From Chloroflexota bacterium (GTDB taxonomy: Bacteria > Chloroflexota > Anaerolineae > Promineifilales > Promineifilaceae): 62,545 nt of DNA. The first letter of the stretch is position 1. Each line of letters opens with the position of its first letter. Shown piece after piece: positions 16,844 through 24,758 of the stretch. Below the pieces are notes generated by a model that was not told the DNA's origin, made no database searches, and saw nothing but the letters and a program-made list of their open reading frames with translations. Position numbers and translations under genes: made by a program. The DNA is taken from positions 1 to 62,545 of the forward strand of contig JAKQCM010000150.1 of the NCBI GenBank assembly GCA_029559155.1, in the 5' to 3' direction.

Positions 16844-18331
16844 TTGATTGCTCATCTGGTCTTGCTGCCGATATTGATTCCCCTGGTGGGGGCGATGGTT
16901 GGCCTGCTGGTGCGCGAGCGACGGCCGTTGCAAACCGCCTGGACGCTGGGAACCATGCTGACTTCCCTGGCGAGCAGTTTGTGGCTCCTGTGGACGGTGT
17001 GGCAAACCGGCCAACCGGTTGTGTTCCACTCCGGCGGCTGGCTGGCGCCGTTTGGCATCGTGCTGGTGGGTGATTTGCTGTCGGCGCTGTTTGTGGTGAT
17101 GACCCAGCTGGTGATGGTGACGGGTATCATTTATGCCCTGGGCAGTCAGGACAAGGTGGTCACATATCCCACCTTTTTCCCGCTGTTTCTCACGCTGGCT
17201 ACCGGTCTGACCGGGGCAATGTTGACCGGTGATCTGTTTAATCTGTACGTGTTCGCCGAGTTGTTGGTCATTTCCGGCACGGTGCTGACGGCCGTTTCCG
17301 ATGACAAATACGGCACGGAAGCCGCCTACAAATATTTTTACATCAGCCTGCTGGCCTCCTTTTTTATGCTGCTGTCGATTGGCAGCCTCTACATTTCCTA
17401 CGGCACGCTTAACATGGCCGATCTGGCGGTGCGCGTGGCGGCTGATGGCAGCCGACCGCTGCTGCTGCCGGGCATCGCTTTTCTGCTGGCCGCCTTTATG
17501 GTGAAAAGCGCGGTGTTCCCCTTCCACTTTTGGCAGCCAGATTTTCATACAGCCGCGCCAACGGCCGTCAGCGCCATGTTGTCCTCGGTGGTGGTAAAGC
17601 TGGGTGTGTACGGTTTCTTACGCATGACCACGCTGCTCTTTGTGGAACAATCGCCGCTGATCCGCGCCGTGCTGTTGGCCTTAGGCGTCATCGGCGTGGT
17701 GTTTGGTGGTTTGTCGGCGCTGGGAACCCACAACGTCAAGCGCATGTTGGCCTATTCCACGCTGGCGCAGGTGGGATTCATTCTGGTGGGCATTGGTTGG
17801 GGCACGTCGCTTTCCCTGGCGGCGGCAATTGTATTTGCCTTTAACCACAGCCTGATCAAGGCGGCGATGCTCATGCTGGCCGGTTATATTGCCAGCCGCG
17901 CATCGGTGAAGTCGGCGGCGTTTGCGGTGGTGACAGGTGTGGGACGGCCGTTGCCGGCTGCCGGCGTGCTTTTCTTTCTGGGCAGTTTGGCCCTGGCGGG
18001 TATTCCGCCGACCAATGGTTTTGTCAGCAAGGCGCTGCTGTTTACCAGCGGCATCGACGCGCAGGGTATGTGGCCGCTGTTTCTCATCGGTCTGGCCAGC
18101 ATTTTTACGCTGATGTACACCATTCGCGCTTTCCAGCGCATCTGGTGGCAGGCTCCGGCTGAGGGAATCAGCACCAAATCTACCGGCGACCAGTTAATTG
18201 CGCCGGTAATTTTGTTGGCTTTGATTTTGGCCTTGGGCGTTTGGGCGGAGCCGTTGGTGGCTGTGGCGCAGGCGGCAGGGACGGCGTTGAGCGATCCGGC
18301 CATTTATATCCACGCGGTGTTGGGAGGATAA
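16844..18331 (+). CDS. mrpD: Mrp Na+/H+ antiporter subunit D
   Basis: This 495-residue polytopic protein is an antiporter-like homologue of NuoM/NuoN. It has the proton-path glutamate in YVFAELLVISGTVLTAVSD, the lysine in VKSAVFPFHFWQPDFHTAAPT and a second lysine in VKLGVYGFLRM. The start is a TTG at 16844, chosen because GGAGG lies 7 bases upstream and no ATG fits. The next gene starts 3 bases after its stop. Confidence 0.92.
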   Translation: MIAHLVLLPILIPLVGAMVGLLVRERRPLQTAWTLGTMLTSLASSLWLLWTVWQTGQPVVFHSGGWLAPFGIVLVGDLLSALFVVMTQLVMVTGIIYALGSQDKVVTYPTFFPLFLTLATGLTGAMLTGDLFNLYVFAELLVISGTVLTAVSDDKYGTEAAYKYFYISLLASFFMLLSIGSLYISYGTLNMADLAVRVAADGSRPLLLPGIAFLLAAFMVKSAVFPFHFWQPDFHTAAPTAVSAMLSSVVVKLGVYGFLRMTTLLFVEQSPLIRAVLLALGVIGVVFGGLSALGTHNVKRMLAYSTLAQVGFILVGIGWGTSLSLAAAIVFAFNHSLIKAAMLMLAGYIASRASVKSAAFAVVTGVGRPLPAAGVLFFLGSLALAGIPPTNGFVSKALLFTSGIDAQGMWPLFLIGLASIFTLMYTIRAFQRIWWQAPAEGISTKSTGDQLIAPVILLALILALGVWAEPLVAVAQAAGTALSDPAIYIHAVLGG

Positions 18332-18333
18332 CC

Positions 18334-18816
18334 ATGTATTATTATGCGCGGGCAGTTTTGCTGCTGACGTTGATGTATCTGGCGCTGACTTCCAATTTAC
18401 AGGCGAGCAATATCGTCATGGGGCTGCTGTTGTCTGTGGGGGTGATGGCGCTGCTGCGGCCACAACTGCGGGAAGCGGATGGCCGGCGGGCGGGCACGGC
18501 CGTTCTCGCTTTGGTGAAGTATATTTTTGTGCTGATCTGGGATTACATCGTGAGCGGCATCCAGGTTGCCCGCATCGTGTTGTCGCCCGTCATGCCGCTG
18601 CACCAGGCCATCATCGCCATCCCCTCAGACTGCCAATCGGACCTGGGGTTGGCGCTGAGCGCTCATGCGCTCACCCTCACGCCCGGCGAAATGGTGGTGG
18701 AAATTGGGGATGACGGGACGATGTATACACATGTGCTGGACCTGGAAAAGGTGGAAACGGCCATAGCCGCCGCCCAAAAACAGCGCGAAGAACTCCTGGA
18801 AAAGATTTTCCCTTAA
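18334..18816 (+). CDS. mrpE: Mrp Na+/H+ antiporter subunit E
   Basis: This 160-residue protein has N-terminal membrane helices (VLLLTLMYLALTS, IVMGLLLSVGVMALL), a third near residues 55-75 and a cytoplasmic C-terminus. The family text SALTLTPGEMVVE-like (HALTLTPGEMVVEIGDDG) and YTHVLDLE is present. The ATG at 18334 follows GGAGG; the longer upstream frame lies inside mrpD. Confidence 0.92.
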   Translation: MYYYARAVLLLTLMYLALTSNLQASNIVMGLLLSVGVMALLRPQLREADGRRAGTAVLALVKYIFVLIWDYIVSGIQVARIVLSPVMPLHQAIIAIPSDCQSDLGLALSAHALTLTPGEMVVEIGDDGTMYTHVLDLEKVETAIAAAQKQREELLEKIFP

Positions 18817-18830
18817 GCGGCAAGGTTAAG

Positions 18831-19109
18831 ATGCTGACAACCATTCTAACAACCACAATTTATCTCTCTTTGCTCATTCACCTGGCGCTCATTGCTGTGG
18901 CCGTGTGGCGTGTCTGGCGCGGCGAAAACGTCATCGACCGCCTGATTGGCCTGGATGTGCTGAGCTTGCTGTTTCTGGCGATGTTGGTGTTACTGGCCTT
19001 GGTTTACCGCGACAGCGTTTATATCGATGTAGCCTTGGGTTTGGCTGGCCTGGGATTTATTACCACCATTGCCCTGGCCAAATATGTGGCCGATGAGCAG
19101 ATGTTTTAA
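18831..19109 (+). CDS. mrpF: Mrp Na+/H+ antiporter subunit F
   Basis: The 92-residue protein has three hydrophobic helices with the signature GENVIDRLIGLDVLSLLFLAML and a conserved acidic stretch (YRDSVYIDVALGLAGLGFI). It fits MrpF, which helps assemble the complex. It lies 14 bases after mrpE. Confidence 0.92.
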   Translation: MLTTILTTTIYLSLLIHLALIAVAVWRVWRGENVIDRLIGLDVLSLLFLAMLVLLALVYRDSVYIDVALGLAGLGFITTIALAKYVADEQMF

Positions 19110-19120
19110 GGAATAAGTAA

Positions 19121-19444
19121 ATGATGACGAGCATATTACAGATGATTGCCTTGGTAGCGATCATTTTGGGCACGTTTTTTTCGGTGGTGGGCATTTTAGG
19201 GATGGTGCGCCTGCCGGATGTGTATGCCCGCCTGCACGCCACGGGCAAAGTGGGCGTGTTTGGCGTGGTGCTGCTGCTGATTGGCGCGGTGGCCTGGACG
19301 CCTTTGGGATGGGGACGGGCGCTGCTGCTGATTGTGTTGTTGATGGTATCTGGTCCGGTGACGGCCCACGCGCTGTCGTCGGCGGCCTATCGCATTGGCC
19401 TGCGCATTAAAGAGCCGGTGCGCGATGACTTGAGGGAAATATAG
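19121..19444 (+). CDS. mrpG: Mrp Na+/H+ antiporter subunit G
   Basis: The 107-residue protein has the MrpG hallmarks VGILGMVRLPDVYARLHATGK and VSGPVTAHALSSAAYR. It ends the operon. The order A(B)-C-D-E-F-G matches group 1 mrp operons with an A-B fusion. Confidence 0.93.
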   Translation: MMTSILQMIALVAIILGTFFSVVGILGMVRLPDVYARLHATGKVGVFGVVLLLIGAVAWTPLGWGRALLLIVLLMVSGPVTAHALSSAAYRIGLRIKEPVRDDLREI

Positions 19445-19504
19445 TAAAATAGGCGATACGATTGAACAATCATTTGGATTGTATTTTGCATAAGGAGGTC
19501 AGTG

Positions 19505-19717
19505 ATGAGTGAAGCAGATGCGGGTATGGAGGAAACGGCCGTTGCCGATGAATCGAATATGGGGTTTGCCACATTTAATAAGTTGCCCGGCGGCTGGCAG
19601 CGCGTGGTCATTGCGGCGCTGTTTGTCGTCGCCCTGGTGATTGTGGTTATTTTGCGCCAATTGGTGCAATCTCATGGGGAAACAAGCCTGGAAGAAGCCG
19701 AAGCAGTTGGCCTATAA
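19505..19717 (+). CDS. Small single-pass membrane protein, 70 aa
   Basis: I do not recognise this protein. An acidic N-terminus (with a TAV motif from ACGGCCGT) is followed by one membrane helix (VVIAALFVVALVIVVIL) and a short acidic tail. A strong AAGGAGG site fixes the ATG at 19505. It lies 60 bases after mrpG and may be co-transcribed. Confidence 0.65.
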   Translation: MSEADAGMEETAVADESNMGFATFNKLPGGWQRVVIAALFVVALVIVVILRQLVQSHGETSLEEAEAVGL

Positions 19718-19765
19718 TTGTCTATTCGAGACGCAAGTTCTCGGCAGACCCAATAAGGAGGATTT

Positions 19766-20113
19766 ATGGTTAAGTTAATTGGGCGTATGATCGTGAGCGC
19801 GGTGGCTATTTGGGTTGCGGCGTTGATCGTCAGTGGCATCAGTTTGTCCGGTGGGTTGGTGGGCACGCTGGTAGTGGTTGTGATTTTTGGTTTAATCAAT
19901 GGGTTGATCAAACCATTGGTGAAATTATTAAGTCTGCCGTTGATTGTGGTGACCCTGGGGCTGTTTACGCTCATTATCAATGCGCTGCTGTTCTGGGCTA
20001 CGTCCTGGCTGACATCTTATCTGGTAGTGGACGGCTTTTTCCCGGCATTATGGGGCAGCCTGATTGTCAGTTTGGTGAGTTGGGCGTTGAGCATGTTTTT
20101 GGATGACGATTAG
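19766..20113 (+). CDS. YvlD-type membrane protein (phage holin family 4 superfamily)
   Basis: This 115-residue protein has four membrane helices and the PF04020 pattern: GGLVGTLVVVVIFGLINGLIKPLVKLLSLPLIVVTLGLFTLIINALLFWATSWL in order, ending DDD. Proteins of this type are chromosomal membrane proteins with suggested links to envelope stress and are not evidence of a phage. AAGGAGG precedes the ATG. A hairpin at 20141 ends the transcript. Confidence 0.82.
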   Translation: MVKLIGRMIVSAVAIWVAALIVSGISLSGGLVGTLVVVVIFGLINGLIKPLVKLLSLPLIVVTLGLFTLIINALLFWATSWLTSYLVVDGFFPALWGSLIVSLVSWALSMFLDDD

Positions 20114-20140
20114 AAATCAACCTTTTGATATTGAGTCAAA

Positions 20141-20170
20141 AAACGGCCGTTACCCACGTAACGGCCGTTT
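20141..20170. terminator. Hairpin built from two ACGGCCGT copies
   Basis: AAACGGCCGTTAC (20141-20153) and GTAACGGCCGTTT (20158-20170) form a perfect 13-bp stem with a 4-base loop, preceded by an A-run and followed by TTTCCCTTT. It follows the PF04020 gene and likely terminates its transcript. The arms are two copies of the dispersed palindrome. Confidence 0.7.
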
Positions 20171-20197
20171 CCCTTTAACCCCCACAGGACCATTTTT

Positions 20198-21061
20198 GTG
20201 ACCAACCAATTGGGTGAACAGCGAATGAGCCGACGGAAATTCTTGGGCGCAGGGTTGCTGGCTTTGGGCGGCGCTGTCGCCGCAACCACGTATCACATCA
20301 ACGCCAACGACGAATCTGATCAGCTGGTGGTGGAGCGCCTTACGCTGCCCATCAAAAATCTGGCCCCATCATTGGAAGGGTTTCGGCTGGTCGCGTTGGG
20401 GGATTTTCATTTACGGCCGTTTACCCAGCCTGAACTCGTGCGCCGGGCCGTCGATCTCGCCAACAGCTTGCAGCCTGATCTGACGGTTCTCCTTGGCGAT
20501 TATGTCTGGCGGGACGTTGAAGCCATCTTTGAGTTAGCCCCCATCCTGGCCGACCTGAACGCCAAACAGGGCGTCTACGCCATCATGGGCAACCATGACC
20601 TCTGGACCGATGTCAACATCGTGCAGACCGGTTTCGATGAATCGCGTCTGCCGGTGTTGGTCAACCAGGGCTTGCCCATTACCCAGGGCGGCGGTTCATT
20701 TTATCTGGCCGGTTTGGATGATGGTTGGGCAGGCAAACCTGATCTAGCTGCTGCTTTAAATAACGGTTCGGCCAATCTACCCGTCGTGTTGTTGCTGCAC
20801 GAGCCAGATTTAGCCGACACCTATGCCCGTTACCCAGAAATTGCCCTGCAATTGTCTGGGCATACTCACGGCGGACAGGTCCGCTTTCCTCGCCTGGGCG
20901 GCGCGTTTGTCCTGCCTTATTTGGGGCGCAAATATGATATGGGCCTTTTTCAGGTGAAGGATTTGTGGGTCTATACCAATCGCGGCATCGGTGTGACCAA
21001 CGAACCGGTGCGTTTTAACTGCCCCCCAGAAATTACCGAAATCACCCTGATTGCCGCGTGA
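20198..21061 (+). CDS. Tat-exported metallophosphoesterase
   Basis: The N-terminus carries a twin-arginine signal (MSRRKFLGAGLLALGG), so the protein is exported folded. The calcineurin-like metal sites follow in order: GDFHLR, LLGDYVW, MGNHDLW, LLHEPD and SGHTHGGQ, as in YkuE/UDP-2,3-diacylglucosamine-type phosphoesterases. I give the GTG at 20198 (AGGA upstream); the ATG at 20225, directly before the RR motif, is an equally good start. The substrate is probably a phosphodiester in the envelope. Confidence 0.87.
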   Translation: MTNQLGEQRMSRRKFLGAGLLALGGAVAATTYHINANDESDQLVVERLTLPIKNLAPSLEGFRLVALGDFHLRPFTQPELVRRAVDLANSLQPDLTVLLGDYVWRDVEAIFELAPILADLNAKQGVYAIMGNHDLWTDVNIVQTGFDESRLPVLVNQGLPITQGGGSFYLAGLDDGWAGKPDLAAALNNGSANLPVVLLLHEPDLADTYARYPEIALQLSGHTHGGQVRFPRLGGAFVLPYLGRKYDMGLFQVKDLWVYTNRGIGVTNEPVRFNCPPEITEITLIAA

Positions 21062-21091
21062 TGCGTGACCGGCGCTCGTCACGCATCACGC
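21056..21091. terminator. Hairpin between convergent genes (GCGTGATGCGTGAC type)
   Basis: GCGTGATGCGTGAC (21056-21069) and GTCACGCATCACGC (21078-21091) form a perfect 14-bp stem with an 8-base loop. It overlaps the stop codon of the metallophosphoesterase and lies before the asnA stop codon. A closely related hairpin is at 28584-28622, also between convergent genes. Confidence 0.75.
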
Positions 21092-21103
21092 CTGAAATCC
21101 CTG

Positions 21104-22234
21104 TTATTCTAAAACAAAAATGTTACGTTCTGCGCCCAAATCCTTCAGGATTTGCGGCCAGACGGTGACGCTGACCTCGCCCAGATGCGCTTTTTTGAGC
21201 AGGTACATAAACGTGCGCGACTGCCCAATGCCGCCGCCAATGCTTAACGGAATGTCGTCGTTGAGGATGGCTTGATGGTAAGGCATGTCTAGAAAATGAA
21301 GCTGGTTGGTGATGTCTAACTGCTGGACCAGGGTTTGTTTGTTGACGCGGATGCCCATCGAGGAGAGTTCGTGTCGCCGCCGGGTGACCGGGTTCCAGAC
21401 CAAAATGTCGCCGTTTAAGCCGTGCATGGGACGGCCGTCTTTCGACACCGTCTCTGTCACCCAATCGTCATAATCGGCTGCGCGCATTTCATGCGGGTAG
21501 CCATCCGCCAGCGTCCAGCCGATGCCATAAATGAACACGGCGGGATATTCCTGCAGAACGGCCGTTTCCCGCTGTTTGCGCGGCAGGTTCGGGTATCGGG
21601 CCAAAATATCCTCGGCATGTAAAAAGACCAGTTCCTCCGGCATGTCGGGATATTTGTCGGATTTCAGCTCCGGGAACATACCCTGAACCAGTTGTTCCGC
21701 GCCCTTCAACACCTTCCAAATGCGCTGTACCACCCAGGTCAGAAAGTCCAGATTGCGTTCCTGGGGAATAATCGCGCGCTCCCAATCCCACTGATCTACG
21801 TAGACGCTGTGGTCATGGTCCAAAAAATAATCCTTGCGCACGGCGCGCATGTCCGTCAGCAGCCCTTCGCCGGGATTCATGCCGAACTGCGCCAGCGCCA
21901 TTCGCTTCCACTTTGTCGCTGCCTGCACCACTTCAGCGTCGATGGGATGCTGGTTGTGATCGTTGTTGATGTGAAACTGGATTGGCGTACGCGACCCGTC
22001 TCGATCCAGGTAATCATTCACGCCGCTTTGCGAATCGACAATAAGCGGCACCTGCACCGGGATAAGGTTCAATTCCCGGCACAAATTGTCCTCGATGTAT
22101 TGTTTGGCGGCATAGAGCGCGATCATGGTCTCTTTGGGGGATAAGGGGGTTGTGTAATCGGTGGGCAGGACTTTGGCCAGGTCATCGTAATTGCCAATGC
22201 CGGGGCCGGCGAGGTCTGCAACCTTGTCTAACAT
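21104..22234 (-). CDS. asnA: Aspartate-ammonia ligase (asparagine synthetase A)
   Basis: This 376-residue enzyme matches AsnA, the class II synthetase-like enzyme that makes asparagine from aspartate, ammonia and ATP. Recognisable parts are VPLIVDSQSGVNDYLDRDG near the N-terminus, KWKRMALAQFGM, VYVDQWDWE, GIGWTLADGYPHEMRAADYDDW and the ATP-binding IPLSIGGGIGQSRTFMYLL near the end. It is somewhat longer than the E. coli enzyme. AAAGGAG precedes the ATG. The 206-base leader region holds a GCGTCTGG/CCAGACG hairpin that I cannot assign. Confidence 0.93.
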   Translation of the reverse strand: MLDKVADLAGPGIGNYDDLAKVLPTDYTTPLSPKETMIALYAAKQYIEDNLCRELNLIPVQVPLIVDSQSGVNDYLDRDGSRTPIQFHINNDHNQHPIDAEVVQAATKWKRMALAQFGMNPGEGLLTDMRAVRKDYFLDHDHSVYVDQWDWERAIIPQERNLDFLTWVVQRIWKVLKGAEQLVQGMFPELKSDKYPDMPEELVFLHAEDILARYPNLPRKQRETAVLQEYPAVFIYGIGWTLADGYPHEMRAADYDDWVTETVSKDGRPMHGLNGDILVWNPVTRRRHELSSMGIRVNKQTLVQQLDITNQLHFLDMPYHQAILNDDIPLSIGGGIGQSRTFMYLLKKAHLGEVSVTVWPQILKDLGAERNIFVLE

Positions 22235-22440
22235 GGCGGTTCACTCCTTTTGCTGAGCAGGGCCAACGCCGGCGGCAGAGATGGGGTGATGGTATTGTGT
22301 GGCTCCCACTCGTTGAGAAAATAGTGGGTAAGGCGTCTGGTTTGGGAAATCCAGACGTTTCAAGTATGGATCGAAAGTTGGAAGCGGCGCTATTGTGAAA
22401 AATCAGGCTGGTTCACGCCGAATGTCATGTCTGCTAGAGG

Positions 22441-24330
22441 TTAGAAGGGCCAGATGATGGGGACCAGCAGCAGCGTCGTGAGCAGGAAGAGCAAAACCAG
22501 GGGAAGGCCATTTTTGACGAAATCTTTGAAGGTGTAGCCGCCGGGTGACATCACCATCAAGTTGGTGGTAGAGGCAATGGGTGTCAGGAAGGCAGTGGAT
22601 GCGCCGATGGCTACGGTCATCATGAGGGGGTAGGGGGACACGCCCAGCGCGGCGGCTGTACCCAAAACGATGGGAGCGACGAGTACGGCCGTTGCCGTAT
22701 TGCTGATCACCTGGCTAAATCCGGTGGTCAGGATAAAAATGCCCACCAACAAGGCCAGGTTGCCCCAACTGCCTAAGGTGCTGACCAGTAAATTGGCGAC
22801 CAAATCTGCCCCGCCAGTGAGTTGCAGCGCGGTTGACATGGGAATCATGGCGGCGATGAGGACAACGCTTTGCCAGTTGATGGTCCGATAGGCCTGGGTG
22901 GGAGTGAGACAGCCGCCAAGGATCATGATGACGGCCGTGATCAGCGCCGCCATCACTGTGGGTACGAGGCCGGAAACCATCATGCCCACCATGGCCACCA
23001 GAGCCAGCGTCGCAATAACCGACTGCCGGTTGAGTTCAATGATCTGGCGCGACATCGCTTCCGGCTGGCCGACGACGACGAAGTTGCGGCTTTCGTTGCG
23101 CAATAGTTCGATGTTTTCCCAGCGGCCGCGCACCAGCAGCGCGTCGCCAAAATTGAGCCGGGTTCCCTGGCGAGACATCAATTTGTTTTCCCGTCGGATG
23201 CTGATGACCTGGACGCCGTATTTTTGCGTGAAACGGCCGTCCTGAAGGCTTTGACCAATGTAGGCTGAGCGGGGCGTGATCAGCACTTCCGCCACGCCAA
23301 TGTCGTGCGATACCAGTACGTCGGCTAATTCGTTTTCATGGACGTCGATTTCTTCCAGAGAGAGATCGTATTGTTCGACGGCCGCCTGGACGGCTTCGGG
23401 CGTCCCTTTTACCAGCAGCACGTCATTGATCTGGAGTTGGGTATCGGCCGTGGGGATTTCCTGGTGAGTTTGCAGGTGTTCAACCGTCCGTTGTACCTGT
23501 CGGCGGGTGACTTCGGCCGGAGAGAGATACGGCCGTGAACTTTCTGCCGGTTTCTCAATGCGCAGCGCCGACACGTTGAAATCATGTCCCAAGGCCGCCT
23601 CGGCCAGCGTCTTACCGGCCAAAGCGGAAGTGGAACTGACGCGCAGCCGGTACAGTTTGCCCTGCAGCGCAAACGAATCGGCCATGGCCTGCATGGAAGC
23701 GTCCAGGTCTACCGGCTGTTCATCGGTTTCGCGCTGTGGCAGGCTGCGCTGCCCCATCACAACCATGTACCCGATGGTAATGACGAGCAGCGGCACGCCA
23801 ATCAGGGCAAATTCAAAAAAGCTGAACGGCTTAAATCCGCCGCTGCTCAGGACCTCTGCCACGATGATGTTGGGCGGAGTGCCGGTGAGGGTGAGTAAAC
23901 CGCCGGCGTTGGCAGCAAAAGCCAGGGGGATGAGATATTTGGAAGGGACACTTTTTACGCTCCAGGCAATGGCGATGACGGCCGGAAGCAGTGTGGCCAC
24001 TGTGCCGGTGTTGCTGATGAAGGCGGACAACAGGGCTGCGCCCAACATGACCATGACCAGCAGGCGGCGCGGGCTGTCGCCGGCCAGGGCTAAAATCTGC
24101 TGGCTGACCCAGGCGGTCACGCCAGAGCGCGACAGGCCTTCGCCGACGATGAAAAGAGCGGCGATCATGATGACTGTGGCGTCGGAAAAGCCTGCCAGGG
24201 CTTGTTGGGTATTGAGAATGCCCAGGAGATAGAGCAGCAGCAAAGCCATGATGGCCACGAGATCAGAGCGGATTTTGTCCCAAATGAACAGGGCGATGGT
24301 GATGCCCAGAAGAATGAAGGTGATAATCAT
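22441..24330 (-). CDS. SLC13/DASS-type permease with two TrkA-C domains
   Basis: The protein (629 residues) has N-terminal membrane helices, two central RCK_C/TrkA_C domains (LYRLRVSSTSALAGKTLAEAAL and VLITPRSAYIGQSLQDGRF mark each start) and a second membrane block. The SLC13 signatures are FISNTGTVATLLPAV and VISNTATAVLVAPI. Such permeases carry sulfate, dicarboxylates or related anions with sodium; the substrate is unclear. The start at 24330 directly precedes the first helix; the longer frame to 24426 is intergenic. A -10 (TATAAT) lies on the minus strand at 24443-24438. Confidence 0.88.
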   Translation of the reverse strand: MIITFILLGITIALFIWDKIRSDLVAIMALLLLYLLGILNTQQALAGFSDATVIMIAALFIVGEGLSRSGVTAWVSQQILALAGDSPRRLLVMVMLGAALLSAFISNTGTVATLLPAVIAIAWSVKSVPSKYLIPLAFAANAGGLLTLTGTPPNIIVAEVLSSGGFKPFSFFEFALIGVPLLVITIGYMVVMGQRSLPQRETDEQPVDLDASMQAMADSFALQGKLYRLRVSSTSALAGKTLAEAALGHDFNVSALRIEKPAESSRPYLSPAEVTRRQVQRTVEHLQTHQEIPTADTQLQINDVLLVKGTPEAVQAAVEQYDLSLEEIDVHENELADVLVSHDIGVAEVLITPRSAYIGQSLQDGRFTQKYGVQVISIRRENKLMSRQGTRLNFGDALLVRGRWENIELLRNESRNFVVVGQPEAMSRQIIELNRQSVIATLALVAMVGMMVSGLVPTVMAALITAVIMILGGCLTPTQAYRTINWQSVVLIAAMIPMSTALQLTGGADLVANLLVSTLGSWGNLALLVGIFILTTGFSQVISNTATAVLVAPIVLGTAAALGVSPYPLMMTVAIGASTAFLTPIASTTNLMVMSPGGYTFKDFVKNGLPLVLLFLLTTLLLVPIIWPF

Positions 24331-24463
24331 AGCAGGATGCTTGGTATGGGTGACGGGTGATTGGGTAACGGCCGTGTCGTTCAGATTTGCCGAATTTTGC
24401 GAATTTGCTGCCCAATCACGCGCCAAAATACTGCCGTATTATAGCTGCAACCGTTCTTGGCGG

Positions 24464-24520
24464 CATCTGAGATTGGCGGGTAATGTCCTAGGGCGATTGC
24501 ATACTCGCCAATATCAGATG
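24464..24520. repeat. Inverted repeat overlapping the left end of the MITE-like element
   Basis: A 19-base arm at 24464-24482 (CATCTGAGATTGGCGGGTA) pairs with 24502-24520 (TACTCGCCAATATCAGATG) with two mismatches. The second arm overlaps the inner side of the left terminal repeat of the neighbouring element. It may be an older insertion or part of a larger composite. Confidence 0.6.
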
Positions 24521-24672
24521 TCTTAGACGGCCTCGCCAGGGCGTAAACGCCCCGGCTAGATAACAACGCCGGTTAAAACCGGCTTAAAGCCCCGTTTACG
24601 GGGCGTTGTTTGGTAGCCAGATGCTTGAGCCCCTGGCGGAACGGCCGCAAAGTTGAGTATGCAATCGCCCTA
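24489..24672. mobile_element. MITE-like element with perfect 18-bp terminal inverted repeats
   Basis: The terminal repeats TAGGGCGATTGCATACTC (24489-24506) and GAGTATGCAATCGCCCTA (24655-24672) are exact complements. If the terminal TA is the duplicated target, the element proper is 180 bp (24491-24670) with 16-bp ends, as in MITEs mobilised by IS630/Tc1-type transposases. The interior codes for nothing and holds nested hairpins (GCCGGTTAAAACCGGC and GCCCCGTTTACGGGGC), with subterminal CGCCAGGG/CCCTGGCG pairing. No transposase is in the window. Confidence 0.75.
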
Positions 24673-24728
24673 TATTATGACAACCTCATTTGCCTTTTTC
24701 CCATTCCCCCCTTATACTTTTCAGTCCG

Positions 24729-24756
24729 TTAACAAATTGTTAACAAACTATCACAA
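24729..24756 (+). promoter_or_regulatory. PhoP/Pho-box-like repeats before the phosphate transporter
   Basis: Three hexamers with an exact 11-bp period, TTAACA (24729-24734), TTAACA (24740-24745) and TCACAA (24751-24756), match the TT(A/T/C)ACA-N5 pattern of PhoP boxes in Gram-positive bacteria. The gene downstream is a phosphate transporter. The repeats end only two bases before the start codon, leaving no room for a ribosome-binding site, so a leaderless transcript would be needed. Confidence 0.45.
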
Positions 24757-24758
24757 CT

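Noticed and set aside
16775-17548. A long minus-strand frame opposite mrpD rich in His, Gln and Arg
   Set aside because: Composition is typical of the antisense of a membrane protein gene; mrpD is certain.
19766-20113. A phage holin as a sign of a prophage
   Set aside because: The family is a chromosomal YvlD-type membrane protein despite its name, and no other phage gene is present.
24331-24488. A small gene between the SLC13 permease and the MITE
   Set aside because: Frames are short and lack a ribosome-binding site; the stretch holds a TATAAT -10 on the minus strand and an inverted repeat only.
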